A stretch of DNA of 64,000 bases from Amoebophrya sp. A120 (Eukaryota; Sar; Dinophyceae; Syndiniales; Amoebophryaceae): positions 15,252,142 through 15,316,141 of the forward strand of contig CAJINV010000001.1 of NCBI GenBank assembly GCA_905178155.1. The letters are read 5' to 3'. Under the pieces are notes generated by a model. It had not been told where the DNA came from. It worked only from the letters and a program-made list of their open reading frames with translations, and did not search any database. Shown here in pieces: positions 46,601 through 58,039 of this stretch. The stretch's first letter is position 1. Each line of letters starts with the position of its first letter. Made by a program: the position numbers and the translations under genes.

Positions 46601-47101
46601 GAGAGTTCGATCTTTCAAACTGCCTACCGCAATTTCACCTCATTCGTAGAACTGCTGGTCGCGCGAACGGGTACCAAGGAATCGACGAACGCGACAAGAA
46701 GTGCTGGCAGTACAAGAACAGCAGGTCTGCCGCTGCCCACTTCTACCACACGGGAGGACGCTTCGCAGGTTCTTACTGGTCTGCTGATCTTTCCACAGAT
46801 CTTCACTCGGTCCTTTACCATCTTCGCACCAGCGGAGCAGCCGACCGCTACATCTTGGGCAGCACACTGTGGGCTATCCGTGTTGAAGAAGTGCTTTCGT
46901 TTGACAGAGAATCTAGCCCAACTGTGCACACAGGAGCCATCCTATTCGCAACGGGAAGGCGATTCCGAGGGCGATGTGATGGACACGCTGGTGTCGCTGC
47001 TGTCCCGTGCGAAACTTCATCAGTTGACGACGCAAGTGCCGGCAGGGCCGTACACAATCGATTTGTGCTTACCCGACAGTGCGGTGGCGGGAATGCGGTA
47101 G
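43601..47101 (+). CDS. Large helical-repeat protein, probable organellar RNA-binding factor
   Basis: Single exon of 1166 residues from ATG 43601 (an in-frame TTG lies 18 bases upstream). The N-terminus (MIKCSRVGACRSSASSAASG) is basic, Ser/Ala-rich and without acids, fitting a mitochondrial presequence. The body is built of degenerate helical hairpins: IADIASIVVTVMKVD, ELVNVALSVAKV, AQDYANFVAAFANF, VASLLWSFGKKLGKF and PQELANTFTVL. These resemble the octo/heptatricopeptide-like repeats that alveolates use in organellar RNA-binding proteins. I see no C-terminal RAP domain. Long Ser/Thr/Gly linkers separate repeat groups. The function is inferred from architecture only. Confidence 0.72.
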   Translation: MIKCSRVGACRSSASSAASGKWAAPAAQGATPPRREDTSSPALTSNLLLQVWKSAKKRNVQPYEIPALLAKAVRNKDARTNVQFWREGFEYIQHLENLRIADIASIVVTVMKVDHAGKEALLKHFLGQITQQMNNGDTTGATATIDVQRASAKDLANLCVGFAAAKDRHTAKRFLQEVAVPLLEGVSQEQHQQHDRVGERSFTTQGSHSSLEDDNGVDDCMARFRSAGAGSSGHRPSTSSEAAPLSELAFGMDANVTSRMLNAFGKVLGSATPVPVVELLARSAKDWVSEMYTRELVNVALSVAKVAPVEVVGGSKAFGRTRPTATAPGKDNRSCLTVCRALMKQIRDRIVSANLLPTFNAQDYANFVAAFANFSTNCASEKLSVEEGQAPATNRDLATGSISYDFREDDAFHCALASSVTKRLKKLDDAQPQHVASLLWSFGKKLGKFDLVASLVDAELPVKIEPIMPNRGDKENERHPADLDLFRFSKPQELANTFTVLSVERPKFARTVLLPQVRKLVESDSAKLKGVDAIPLLEGYARLEDTSTEIQSGRSDTAGEQAEKRFCSALGQRCLKLREQNALDSAQTVFIFHAFCKLQWVLTEPDLLLRLLPDMHVATSGTPSAAALDANSLSLVLNGITHHLNLHHGSLPTAVPSQSSTQDTVEQRVSMKLRAVCRNILSYFSTGNCEVLENSHRNKPSKAIAPIGTALDFEGFLKLFYQGNANVDRSTTNLLQSLAFLAQNPASGPSATSAQQNTDLLRHLGQVVLQDSHNFSNSTLVQSIYAATQLSDQLPPGLSNRLLEKLSVQLGCTANLRASDCVAAANTLALANHVDEALLDRLARRLLETFLAAVHSSETHRGTAVDPTHNTKAAAPGGKGAHNASEDSATATKKFAWQFLTSCARLGFHSADVALVAEQVAEHHLDFRFAAPGEVASILSSLARLDSTYTAVRTWDLRPVIAESAVCHNRYSELLFFGYMFHLWRAERGNNFINAGNTTGESSIFQTAYRNFTSFVELLVARTGTKESTNATRSAGSTRTAGLPLPTSTTREDASQVLTGLLIFPQIFTRSFTIFAPAEQPTATSWAAHCGLSVLKKCFRLTENLAQLCTQEPSYSQREGDSEGDVMDTLVSLLSRAKLHQLTTQVPAGPYTIDLCLPDSAVAGMR

Positions 47102-47760
47102 GTCGTGAAGGGTGGACACGAGTTCGTGAAAAACCCAAATAGAAATCTAATGACTCACAACAGATCATGGGGAATTCGAGATGGAGATGAACTGTAGAAG
47201 GAAACTGCAGGAGATTGTTGCATTAAATTTGTTTCACACCTAATGATCAGTGAGAATGGCGAATTTCAAAGCATTAATGAATAAACGAAGCTTGTTGGTT
47301 TTGCGAGCACGCCGTCATGTTAGCTGATCTAATTAGTCAGGGCGGGCGGAGCATGATCGCATGAGAAAGAACAAGAACCTGTTTTCTCCGTACACGTGGG
47401 AGGTGTCGATGTTGTGTGGGTTAAGATAGTTGAGTTGCGAAATTTCGAGAGTCGCAAAAGTGCCGGACTTGGAGTGACTCGGGGTATTGGGGGCTGAGTG
47501 CAGAAGTACGCACTGCTGTAGCTGCCAGGGGGCGGTGATAAGAACAAGAAGCAGCATGTGCGGCTGCGCAATTACTTTTCTCGAATCCAGATTTCTTGTG
47601 AACATGAATTCAAACTAGAAGTGAGAAAAAAAACACACAAAGAAAAGCTCACAAATTGAAAACTGCGTAACGGGCGGCTAGACAGATAGGAGCAAACAAG
47701 GCTCCGTCCTCGTGCTCCGTCCTCGTTTCTCAACCGTTTGGAGCAACACCATCGAGCACG
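47102..47760. other. Intergenic spacer
   Basis: No supported gene. A direct near-repeat CTCCGTCCTCGT lies at about 47701-47726. Confidence 0.4.
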
Positions 47761-49520
47761 ATGGCGGCTACAAGCACGACGGGCGTAATGTCGCAGCACG
47801 CGGTGCGGGACAATCCGGTGATACCAGAGTGCGTCACCGTCGCGTTCGAGAGGTATCAAATGGGGTGTCTGCACGAAGAACTCGCGGGTCCCGAGCCAAG
47901 GAAACTGCAGGCCCTGGACATCATTCTGGACATCTGTAAGGTGGACACAAAAGCGCAAGAAGGTGGATCGTTGCTTATTGGCGCTGAGGTTATTCGTGGA
48001 TGAGTCTCTGCTTCCGCCCAGCATAGTAGCCAAAAGGAAATACTCAACTACAATAACTCCACCACATCTACTTCTACTTCAGGTGTCATGCAGGGCCTTC
48101 TCGATGTGCTAGTGCACATACTCCGGGGCTCACCATCGCCAAGTGTAAAAGAGAAAGTGGTCAAGTGCTTCTTGCTGCTTTCGAAGTTTCCCAACGCCAG
48201 ACAAAAGCTGTACAACTGTTTTTGACTTTGTTCTTTCGACTTAAGTACTTCAGATCTATCTTTTTGAACGCCTTTGTAGACTCACTTCATCGGTCGCACC
48301 GATATCGAAATAAACTGAACGGCTTAATACTCTTGCAACCACAAAATAAACGTCTGTGCAGTGTCGAGGACAGCGGAAAATTGGAGGAGCTGAGGCATGC
48401 AGTGCAGGCGTCAGAAAACGAGCAGGACTTCTTCGGCTGCCTGCAGACGATGCGCAACGTGTGCCTCTACCCGAAGGGTGCGGACGCGCTAGTAGCAACC
48501 GGCTACTGGGACTGGCTCATCTCCATGCTGCTCGACGAAGCCAAGTCAAAGCCATCAGATCTGCGAAAAAGCGTCTACGAAAGCCTCTACAAGCTCAAAA
48601 TCGAATGTATATGTTCAGGGATTGAGCTTGTTTCTGGGATGAAAACCACAAAAATTGTCGGCCGTTTCAGGTTCTTTTGATGCTTATGATGTACTACGGA
48701 ATGTTTCGAAAAGACCAGACATACCTCAGGTAATCTCGACCACAAGAACACAAGCACGCCAAAAAGCTTGATAAGGCTACTGCTCAAGTCGGACTTTACC
48801 ATGGCACAAGGACCGGAGTACTTACTCATTACCGTATGGTGCACGTGCACCTGCACTGGTGATTTTTTCGCAGAGCAAGTTGTCGGCATTTCATTCACTC
48901 ATTACGGATGCGAGATTTATGAGAAGATGAAATTTAAAAAAGGTACGCCACCAGTGCCCTTGAGTTCTGCATTGCGGTGTGCCGACTAGACGAGAACAAG
49001 TCGGAGTTTATCCAGAACGACGGCATAGCGACGGCCTATAAGGTTTTTCTTGGGAATGGAACGCTTGCAGTGGCAGCGACCGGTATGGAAGTGTTTTTTT
49101 GATGCTTGTGCAAAGTAAACCTCAAATCGTGCTGCAGGTGGAGGAAGCTTCATTACCCATCCTTGATTCGTTATACCTCAAATTCCATCAGACACCCCGC
49201 TGGTTTTGCTGACATCGCGAGCGCTGCAGTTCCTCGGCTCCTTGACAGTGGCAGTTCCGGGGAAAAAGCTTGTGGCCGAGACGATTGGTCCGGCCAAGAT
49301 TGCGGAGTTTTTTGAGCAGTGCCTGGACGTGCAAAGCGACAAAATCGAGCGAACCTTAACGCAGTTCATGCTGGAAGTGTGTGAGCATCCCGACGTGCGA
49401 AAAGCGCTGCGCAGTCGGGAGAGTCTAGTGGCAAAACTGCGGGCCTCGGAAATCCGGGCGGATGAATTTGGCAAGAAGATCCTGAAGAAATTGATCGACA
49501 ACATTTTCTGGGAGCCATAG
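47761..49520 (+). CDS. Armadillo-repeat protein, radial spoke head 14-like
   Basis: Seven exons (47761-47995, 48083-48209, 48362-48606, 48671-48729, 48874-48911, 48943-49082, 49222-49520) join to 380 residues with consistent phases. Six units of the ARM/HEAT pattern are visible, for example MQGLLDVLVHILRGSPS, VVKCFLLLSKFPNARQKL, CLQTMRNVCLYPKGADAL and ALEFCIAVCRLDENKSEF. Overall size and the N-terminal pattern (AFERYQMGCLHEEL then repeats) resemble the flagellar radial-spoke ARM protein RSPH14. A flagellate parasite stage would use it in the axoneme, but generic ARM proteins are hard to separate. Five introns are GT-AG. The intron at 48912-48942 is only 31 bases long with GA-AG ends. Confidence 0.68.
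48912..48942 (+). other. 31-base GA-AG mini-intron
   Basis: The intron begins GAGATT and ends AAAAAG. Removing it joins ITDA to YATSALEF in frame; retaining it reaches a TGA. One-base ambiguity (AGATTT to AAAGG) does not give GT-AG either. Dinoflagellates are known to use GC and GA at the 5' splice site, which supports this reading. Confidence 0.6.
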
Positions 49521-50425
49521 GCCGCGCAGAGGCTCTTGCTCTGCTAGTGCTGCAAAGGCGAACGAAGAATACAGGAGCAAAATACGTGATTAGATATGAA
49601 TGAAATGTACATCGTCGATACCGATCGCGATTGGACGCTAACCGCGATCTAGTAGCCAGTACTGCTTTCAGATTTTATTCGAAGATTTGACGACACATGT
49701 GTGTCCAATCAAATAATACCGAAACCAAATTTTTGACACAAAGACCTCAGCGTCTGAAACTTTTTCGTGAAACCAAACCTGAAACCATATCTATGTCAAA
49801 CTCCCAGCGAGCAAAGGTCTCACGCCGCTAGAGCGGCAGAGACGAGAAGTGAGGCCGTACTACACTAGTACCTTGTGAATAAAGTCTGTGCACAATTCCA
49901 TTGGACTGGGTCTTCTTGGACCGCTGAGTTGCTTTGTATATCTGAAACACCTACTCGGTACTCTGTACAAAACAGCTAGAACTACCCAAAATGAAGCCGA
50001 TTACTACAAACGCGACCCCCTCTGCAGCGCCGCTTGGAGACAGGCCTGCTTTCACACCACCCAGCGACCACGTTTCATAGTGGATCTGGATGTTCTTCAA
50101 CACTAGAAGCGTTGACTCACGAGCTGCCATTTTCGATCTTCTAGCTCTCGCACGTGCTGACTGGCGCCCTCATTGGAAGATCCTGCGAGAAGTATTCAGG
50201 GTTGCCGGGACCTTGACTGCAGAATTTGAAGATCTCATGAAGAAAGGACCGACCAATAATATCCGACGCTGAAGCTAGAATAATCAGTCTGACCCACCGT
50301 AGTTTGAATCCTTTCTTTGACTACGAAACAAATTGCGAATAAGTTTGCGAAACTAGTAGTATACTTTTTCGTGGCTGCTTTTGGCTCCTGGTTGGAGCGG
50401 ACCCAACAAGACCCTTCCCGTCGCC
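49521..50425. other. Intergenic spacer
   Basis: About 900 bases. No gene or RNA recognised. Confidence 0.4.
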
Positions 50426-52082
50426 ATGGCGCAGTTACTGAATTTGAAGGGCGGGGCCCTGAATCTGGGGGCTGTAAAGCAGGGACTCACGACAGGTCTG
50501 GACCAGGGCTTGAGTTTTATGAAGCAAAAGATCAACGAGGTATTTTTTTTGCGTTCCTTTCCAGTTTGGACCTTCATCACATGTTCTTCACTCTGATAGT
50601 GCGGAAGCAGCTGTAGACTTGAACAGGAGAGATGCGCACACAGAGACGCGACACACTCAGAAAAGAAATATAACAACAATCGCAGGTCGCGAAGCACACT
50701 CGGCAAGCCGGATACGACAGCGACGACGACCCGCCCACGATCGAGCCGACGAACCCCGGGGAGCAGCTGGTGCGTTACTTCATCCAGGGCGGCAATCCGC
50801 AGGTCCCCGATGACGAGGACAACATGTTCACGCTCCCCGCACTGCCCTACTACACCAAGGCGGTGGTTTTGCAAGATTTTCCGCTCCGGGGCGAGTTCCA
50901 CTTCCGCTTCAAACAGCCGGACGACGAGTTCGGGTTCATTTGGGTGGACGTCCCGGATCTGGAAGACCTCGTGCCCTGCTACCAGGGAATGATTCAGCTC
51001 AAGGTATGGAAGAGGAAGATATCAAGAACGAATTGGACAACCTACCTGATGAAAATTTTATTTCGCGCGTAAAAATCCACGAATCTCTTCACAAAAAAGT
51101 TTAGTCTAGTGCACGTGCATCAGTGAAGATTCGCGATGTTGTCCGAAATTTTCAGGTCCTCTCCCTCCCGGTTCCGAGTCCGGAGTACGCGCGCGTCAGC
51201 AGCGTTGCGCGTCCGGTCGACTCCCGGGGGTCTCGGGGCCAGTTTTCGCCCAGTCAGCGCAGACAGCAGCCGGTGGAGACGGGGGTACAGCCGTCAAAGC
51301 CCGTCGCCAACCCAGACTTGCTGATCGGCACGGGCCCAGCGAGCGCCAGCAGCTCCTTCGGCTCGGTGCAGTCCTATGCGTCGGGCCCGACGGCGAACCA
51401 AAGAGGACATGGCGGGAACCACTTCGCGAAGAACGATCTGGAGTCGCTCGGGCCGGTTGTAAAAGCGGAGGACCTCGACCGAGACAAGCTGGTTCGAGAA
51501 CGAGAAGAGGAGAAAGCAGCGAGAATGCGCGAGAAACTAGAAAAGCACAACGCGGTAGTAAAACGACTTTTACATTCTGGATGTGGATTTTTTTTTTTGA
51601 CGTTGCGATTGCGAGAGCAAGGAAAATTTCAATGTAGTTTGTGATTGCACACACTCTGTCGACGAGCTGCTAGTCTGGGCCGCGCCTTGCGTTTCGTTTG
51701 AGGTGGAAGAAGAAAAATTTATATCATAATCACACCACAGGCTCGCGAAAAGGAAGAGTCCGGGAAGCAGGAGCGGGCAGAAGCGGGGCAGGAACTGAAG
51801 ACGGAAATGGATAATTGGTGCATGAACCCGCAGGACGGCAAATGTCGCGACGTGCGGACCCTCCTGGCCAGCTTGCAGGATGTCATTTGGGAAGGCAGTA
51901 CGTGGCACCCCGTGAGTCTGGGCGACCTGATGCTGAACCCCAGTAGGGTGAAGAAGTGCTGGCAAAAGGCGATTTTGATATCGCACCCAGACCGCCACAA
52001 TGACGCGGACGGGCGCAGGAGGTATCGCGCAGAGCGAATTTTCGAGGCCATCAACGAAAGCTACAAATCCTTCAAACCGTAG
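50426..52082 (+). CDS. Auxilin-like J-domain protein (clathrin uncoating co-chaperone)
   Basis: Exons 50426-50539, 50686-51003, 51156 to 51554 (or 51557), and 51741-52082, all phase 0 with GT-AG introns, give about 390 residues. The C-terminal J domain has the auxilin/GAK form: DVRTLLASLQDVIWEG, then TWHPVSLGDLM, then VKKCWQKAILISHPDR, with the essential HPD at about residue 358. Such proteins recruit Hsc70 to clathrin coats and trigger uncoating. Before it is a charged coiled coil (about 245-300) and a Ser/Gln/Pro-rich linker. The N-terminal domain (about 55-145, GGNPQVPDDEDNMFTLPALP) is compact and not recognised. No PTEN or kinase domain, unlike animal auxilins. Confidence 0.82.
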
Positions 52083-52795
52083 TGACGACACTTTTTCACG
52101 ACCCGTGTGCGTAGAGCGACACCAACGCGAAGTTACATTATGCGGCAATAAGTTCCGCGACTAAGAAATAAACCGGGAAAGCAGCACTGAGTGAGCCCTC
52201 CTAGGCCTGTATGGATCGTCGTTGTTCGCAATAAAGTAGTTGTGAGCCACTAACTTGATGAAATTCGGCAGATGTACTATGTTGAGGGACAAATATTTAT
52301 GGTGATCATGAATGACAATGAACTTGAAAGATCATTTCTCCTTTACGTGTTTTCTGGACGATCATTTGCGAAAGAAAGATCGAGATCTCCTGTGTTGAAG
52401 GGTGGATGAGATGGTATGAACGTTCGGTGGTAAGAAGTCAGGCTCAGGCCCCAGTCATTGTCGAACACACCACGCAAACTCCTCCGCCACTTGTATCTAT
52501 CAGGTCTTGGTGTAGTTCATGACGTGTTTAGTTTTTTTACCCCTGACCCTGACCCCGTCCCGCAGAAAGTTTGTTGTTTGCGCAAAATTCTTTATCCGCC
52601 TACGCTCCAAAACCAAATTTTTATTTTTTGCGCTTCTTTGTTCTAGTGGAAACCGAAACGAGAACGACATCAAAAGTTTTAGGTTTAGGGGGAGAATAGT
52701 TCTGTAGATTCGTTACCGCCCGACCTCCTTGTCCTTATTTGCGCGCATAATATACGCCCTCACGTCATCTCCCAATTTCGCAAGAAGAATTAATC
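52083..52795. other. Intergenic spacer
   Basis: No recognisable feature. Confidence 0.4.
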
Positions 52796-54565
52796 ATGTC
52801 GACCTCAACTACGCAGCAAGATGTCGACATCGGATTGGCGCAGCGGATGAAGGCTGCCACCCTGGGATCTTGCCTGGTTGCGCTCACGGTGACTCCCCTA
52901 GAGGTGATCAAAGTGCGGATGCAGACACCCGGTGGGAACGTTGTCCGCCCTTTGACCGGGAACAGCCCGAGCTCCAGTTCCACTGCGAGTAGACCGCCCA
53001 TAATTGCGCACGATGCTGTCGCGGGTGCTGACGTCGGCATTAAGGGCAGCCATAACAAAACCACATTGATTAGCAGCGCTACTCCTAGTGCAACAACGTC
53101 TTCTAGTATTTCCGCGGCAGCACGAGCGGGAGCAGCTGAGCCAGTGGCGAAAAGTAGAACGACAGGCTTCATTTCCAAATCCCTCTCGTCGCGCATCGTT
53201 AATCTGTCGGACGGTATTCGAGACCAATGGGTGCGGATTCCCAGCTCGTCGAACACAATTCAGGCACACAAAGTAACGACTGCAACGACGACCCCGAATC
53301 TTCATGGGACCAACGGTGCACCAACTAAAGAATCGGCCCCAGGTGGCACAACTGTGCACGGCGAAAAACCCCGAGCCGTTCCAGTTGGTCAACACGCTAC
53401 TCCTGCTACAGCAACACCTGGAGCTTCAAGTGCTGCGTCCGGAGCATCTTCGAGAACTACGGGCGCAGCTCCCAATCCGCCAGCCGCAGCACGTATTCAA
53501 GGCTTCGTTTCGTCTTTCTCCTCGGGCCGTCGCACGAACAACATGTACCAGACGTTTAAGCACGTGGTGCGGACGGAAGGGTTTCAAGCTTTGTATCGCC
53601 CCATGTGGCCAGCGTTGCTGATGTCGATTCCGGGCAACGTGCTGTATTTCGTTTCGTACGAGATGGGCAAGGAGTGGCTGGAGCAGGACATCGTGCAAGG
53701 CGGGCTGGTGCGCAAGGTATCCACGTCACTCGGGAACGTCGGAGTTGGTGATTCTTCATCACATGATCTGGGTGCCAGCACAGGTGGAGGTGCGCAAGGA
53801 AACAAGAACTCAGCGGATGAAAGTAGAGGCACAGCAGCTAGTTCTCCTTCTGCCGCCTCTAGTACAACTTCGGCGTCCCATTTATCAAAAACATCCCCTC
53901 CCTCCTCGACCTCGGCCTTCCTTCACGCCTACCTTCCCGCGGCAGCCATCGCCGGCTCCCTGGCCCGCACGGTCACGGTGTTTTGCATGGCGCCTTTCGA
54001 AATAGTGCGGACGCGGTTAGGCGCGGCGAACTACGGCGGCGTCGCGCAGACGGTGGCCGAGCTCTACAGCACGCAGGGGCTGCGCGGCTACTGGAAGGGG
54101 CTGCAGCCAACACTGCTGCGGGACGTGCCGTTTTCCGGGCTGTATTGGGCGAGCTACGACTTTTTGAACCGGAAATTGCGCACCACCGTGTGCGGCGCGC
54201 GACCACCACCGTCCGTCAAAACTACTACGAGCGGGGGCGAAGACAGAGATCAAGCAACGGGAACAACGGGCGCGGAGCTTGTGTTTTCCTTCACGGCCGG
54301 AGCGACAAGCGGCGCGTTCGCGAGTGTCTTGTCGCATCCGTTTGATGTGCTGAAGACCCAGCGTCAGGTCGCGGACTCGAACTACCTGGTCGGTGGAAGC
54401 GGCGCGGCCGCGAGGCTGGGGGGCGGGACGTCGACACTGGCGGCGTTGCGCGACCTGCAGCGACGTGGCCAGTTGTTTGCAGGCTTGGCTCCGCGGGTCT
54501 TGCGCGCGGCTCCGGCCTGTGCAATCATGATCTCCTCATACGAATATGTGAAGCGCAATCTCTGA
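52796..54565 (+). CDS. Mitochondrial carrier, SLC25A39/40 (Mtm1) type
   Basis: Single exon of 589 residues. Three carrier signatures are present: PLEVIKVRMQ at about 34, PFEIVRTRLG at about 401, and HPFDVLKTQR at about 514. Each is the P-x-[DE]-x-x-[KR] motif at the end of an odd-numbered helix. Typical even-helix elements follow (TEGFQALYRPMWPALLMSIP, GLRGYWKGLQPTLLRDVPFS). The combination fits SLC25A39/40, which import glutathione into mitochondria. Carriers are usually about 300 residues; here Ser/Thr/Ala-rich loops of 150-200 residues are inserted after the first signature and near 310-375. Substrate assignment is by similarity. No introns. Confidence 0.88.
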   Translation: MSTSTTQQDVDIGLAQRMKAATLGSCLVALTVTPLEVIKVRMQTPGGNVVRPLTGNSPSSSSTASRPPIIAHDAVAGADVGIKGSHNKTTLISSATPSATTSSSISAAARAGAAEPVAKSRTTGFISKSLSSRIVNLSDGIRDQWVRIPSSSNTIQAHKVTTATTTPNLHGTNGAPTKESAPGGTTVHGEKPRAVPVGQHATPATATPGASSAASGASSRTTGAAPNPPAAARIQGFVSSFSSGRRTNNMYQTFKHVVRTEGFQALYRPMWPALLMSIPGNVLYFVSYEMGKEWLEQDIVQGGLVRKVSTSLGNVGVGDSSSHDLGASTGGGAQGNKNSADESRGTAASSPSAASSTTSASHLSKTSPPSSTSAFLHAYLPAAAIAGSLARTVTVFCMAPFEIVRTRLGAANYGGVAQTVAELYSTQGLRGYWKGLQPTLLRDVPFSGLYWASYDFLNRKLRTTVCGARPPPSVKTTTSGGEDRDQATGTTGAELVFSFTAGATSGAFASVLSHPFDVLKTQRQVADSNYLVGGSGAAARLGGGTSTLAALRDLQRRGQLFAGLAPRVLRAAPACAIMISSYEYVKRNL

Positions 54566-55428
54566 TGATGAATCGCAGCGCAATTTGCAAGCGGGAACAT
54601 TTATTTTTGACCACGTCGGTCGGTCGTGCTTTGCAGCACAGGTGATGGTCGTGAGCAACACTGACGAACAGTCAACTAGAAGTGAAAGCGAAGAGTAGCA
54701 GCGATCCTACCATGTTCATGAAGAGGTTCAGAAGGCGCGTGTGACTTCTCTTGGAAGCTGCAAGGGGGTAGCATTTGGAGAAACTACAGATGTGTTCGAG
54801 GTTCGTGTCAAAGAAAATATTTTGGGCTGATGTAGTCGTCGCGTCCGAATTTCCTCCCTCACGTTCAATCTCTGCGGAGTCCTGCTATCCATACGTTCAA
54901 GAAAGAAGCACGGAAAATGTTCAATGATCCGACTGGCTCTGAGGAGTTTGCAAATAAACCGTGTTAGCAGATGAAATAGACATCGCCTGCAAGATCCAAT
55001 GAATTCGAGATCCAGCCACATCAGCTTGGACGGAAACGTCGAGCGATGATCATGCTGTTGGCCTGGATTCTGCGGACGCCGTTGTACACAATGAGCGAAA
55101 GTAAAAGTTAATGAAGATCGAAATCTTCAGACCAAGATCACGACAACAGGATCGTGCCCAGGTCTTTTTTGAATTTTTGACAAATACAACCAGTTCCAAA
55201 GTCATCGATCCGTTTCCAACTTCGTCGATGGTGATATTGAGCACCATCTTTTAGAGCAGGTTCTCCTAGCTGGATAGAGGGAGCCTGGTATCAGATAGAA
55301 CTGTTTTCGACCAGATCGCCCTGTTTGCTTTGGACGTTTGCTTCGACGGAGACGGTGATGCTGTGCCTGTACTTCCCATTCTGAACGAGATTCTTTCCAT
55401 TTTGAATTTGACCTTAGCGACTAACAAA
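54566..55428. other. Intergenic spacer and 5' leader of the helicase
   Basis: No separate gene. The helicase frame is open upstream of its ATG back to about 55330, but this part lacks conserved sequence and is read as leader. Confidence 0.4.
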
Positions 55429-57576
55429 ATGCCGAGTGACATGTTCCGTATGCTGAGCCAGGGGGCGAATTTTCGGCAGACCCGGAAGACGATACCCCCA
55501 AAAAACAGTGCGCTCAGCACACAGGAAGTAGGAATAAACAAGGCGAAGAGCAACGTGAAGTCCTCAGCTTCTACAGCACCGAGTTTCAGCAGTAAGCCAA
55601 GCGCTTTAAATTTCTTCCAGACCGGCGTTACCGGTTCTGATGAAACGGAAAAGGCAGAAGAAGGAGCGAGCGACGAGAACGAAAATTTGGAAGAAGGGTC
55701 AAATACAGCGGAGGATGCGCTTGATGGCGCTGACGACCAGAGAAACAATGGTCAAAATAAGATATCAGAGGACGAACTGAGGAGGCAGCACAAGATACGA
55801 AACGTGAGTAGCGATTGTCCTGCGCCCTGGGCGACTTTCGACGACTTCCAAGTTCCGAGCTGGATCGTCAAAAATGCGCGACGGGGACTGCGGTTCGAAA
55901 CGCCAACGCCGATTCAGATGCAGTGCTGCCCCGCAGTGTTGACAAAACGGGATGTGCTTGCGTCCGCCCCGACCGGGAGCGGCAAAACCATGGCGTTCCT
56001 GCTGCCACTGCTTGCATCTTTAGAGGCAGACCGATCAAGAACAGCGGCTGCCGAGACAAAGAATAAGCCGCAGGAGCAGGAGACGAGCAACAAAATAACG
56101 GGGAATAATAAAAAGAAAAAGTCCATCAAGAAGAAACAAGGAAATAAGGCAGAGGTTGAAGAGTCCACAGCTACCACTACGACCGACGACAGCGACAATG
56201 GCATCCCAGCCCCCCGGCTCGTTGTCGTCGACCCTACGCGCGAGCTCGCACAGCAAACGTTGCGGGAATTTGTGAAGCTTGCGGAAGGGCGACTAACGGA
56301 CTTTAGTCCGAGTCTGCTAGATGACGAAGGTAGTTACGGGGAGGAAACGATTGTTGCAGTCAGTACACCGCAGAAACTGGAGAAAATGCTGGAAGAGAAA
56401 AAAATCTCGCTGAAAAACTGCCGGTATTTTGTGCTCGACGAGGTGGACAAGTTGCTGGACTTGGGTTTCCGCGAGCAAATCGACAATGTCTTGTCCTACT
56501 GCAACACGGAACAAGCAACGACCCGTCCGGCCACGCTCTTCTTCTCCGCGACCCTGCCGGAAAACGTGGTAAATCTCGCGGAAACGGTGTTGCTCAATCC
56601 TTTGACAATCCACGTCGGACTGGGCTCGGCCGCCGCGAATCCCGATGTGGAGCAGAAGCTGGTGTTCATCGGGAAGGAAGACACCGGGAAGCTGTTCACG
56701 ATCAAAACCATGCTGAAGACGGGAGAGCTGAAGCTTCCCTGTATCGTTTTCCTGCAGAGCAAGGACCGGGCGCGGCAGTTGTTCCAGGAATTGCGGCACG
56801 AGCCGGCCTTTGCGGGCGAAAAGCGGGTAGACTACATCACCGCGGAACGGAAAAAGGAGGAGCGAGACACTGCTGTGGAAAACTTCAGAACCGGGAAGAC
56901 ATGGGTACTTACGGGCTTTTTTTTTGAATGCTTTCATGATGCTTCTAGTTCTAGCTCTTTCGGAAAATATTGTAAATGACAAAAGGAACAAACGCAAATG
57001 CTCACCTCTCAAACCCTTGCAACATGAAGTGAGAAATTTGCACTAGACGTGCACTAACATCACACTTTGATGTTCTCTCAATTCAACTCACAAAAGGTGT
57101 TGATCTGCACGGATTTGATGAGTCGCGGGGTAGACTTGAAGCACGTGGAGATGGTGGTAAACTACGACTTACCGTTGAAGCAGTCCACCTACATTCACCG
57201 CATCGGGCGCACGGGGCGGGCCGGAAAGCAGGGGAAGTCCGTGACCTTCTTCACGGAAGACGATTTCCCGTTTCTGCGACCGATCGTGAATGTCGTGCGA
57301 AATTCCGGGTTTGCCGTGGCCGAGTGGATGCTGCAACTAAAGAAGCCGCGGAAGCACCGACAAGAACGCGGCGGGCAAATTGAATTCCACCGGCATATCG
57401 CACGAAAAGACATCCGAACCGGTGGCGTGAAGAAGAAAAAAGTCATGAAAGGAAAGGCGAACAAAGGCAAAGTAGCGGGTGCGAAGAATAAGCCCGCGGA
57501 AAATCCTGCTGGCGGTGATAGCGCGAAGATGAAAGAACCCAAAAAGAAGAAGAAAGCAATGAAAAAGAAGGAATGA
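55429..57576 (+). CDS. DEAD-box RNA helicase, DDX52/Rok1-like
   Basis: Exons 55429-56904 and 57097-57576 (GT-AG) give 651 residues. Start ATG 55429 is chosen because the sequence DMFRMLSQGANF directly after it matches the conserved N-terminus of DDX52/Rok1. Motifs: Q-motif PTPIQMQ (about 154), APTGSGKT (about 179), PTRELA (about 268), DEVD in place of DEAD (about 338), SAT (about 373), CTDLMSRGVD and HRIGRTGR (about 526). Rok1 acts in 18S rRNA processing in the small-subunit processome. A Lys-rich insert lies between motifs I and Ia, and the C-terminus is a run of Lys-rich repeats. DEVD keeps the key acidic residues, so activity is likely. Confidence 0.9.
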
Positions 57577-58039
57577 CACTGACGAAAGGTCCTGCACCAA
57601 TGATTTTATCTGCCAGTGCGGAGGTTCATCCCTTTGTGGACGTAGGCTCTAAGTTTGTTGCGCGACGAATTTGCATGAGCAAAATCATCTTTGTACTGCT
57701 CTGCTGAGCGGATTGTCCTGACAACCAGGACTTTCTTCGATGCTGCCCGATGTTCTCATCAAAAACTCACTTTCCTCTCTGAACCTCGTTGAATGTCCGA
57801 ACTAAGCGAGGAGGTCTCAAAGTCTCTTGACAAGTGACTGCTGTGTGTTTCTTGAGTGATCGCGAGAATGGTTTCATCTTGTTTTATTTTCAAATCGTCC
57901 CCGAAGTGGTCGCGCCACCCTCCCGTCCACGTTGATGTGGCCTCATTATGTCGGTTTTCTTAAGTACGTTAGATCTGGTGCTACCTCGTTTGCCACTTTG
58001 TTGAACTTCTAAGAAGTAGACCTGACCACTAGTACAAAA
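57577..58039. other. Intergenic spacer
   Basis: No recognisable feature. Confidence 0.4.

Noticed and set aside
55330-55428. Upstream in-frame extension of the DDX52-like protein
   Set aside because: It would start at TTG, and the conserved DDX52 N-terminal pattern begins directly after ATG 55429.
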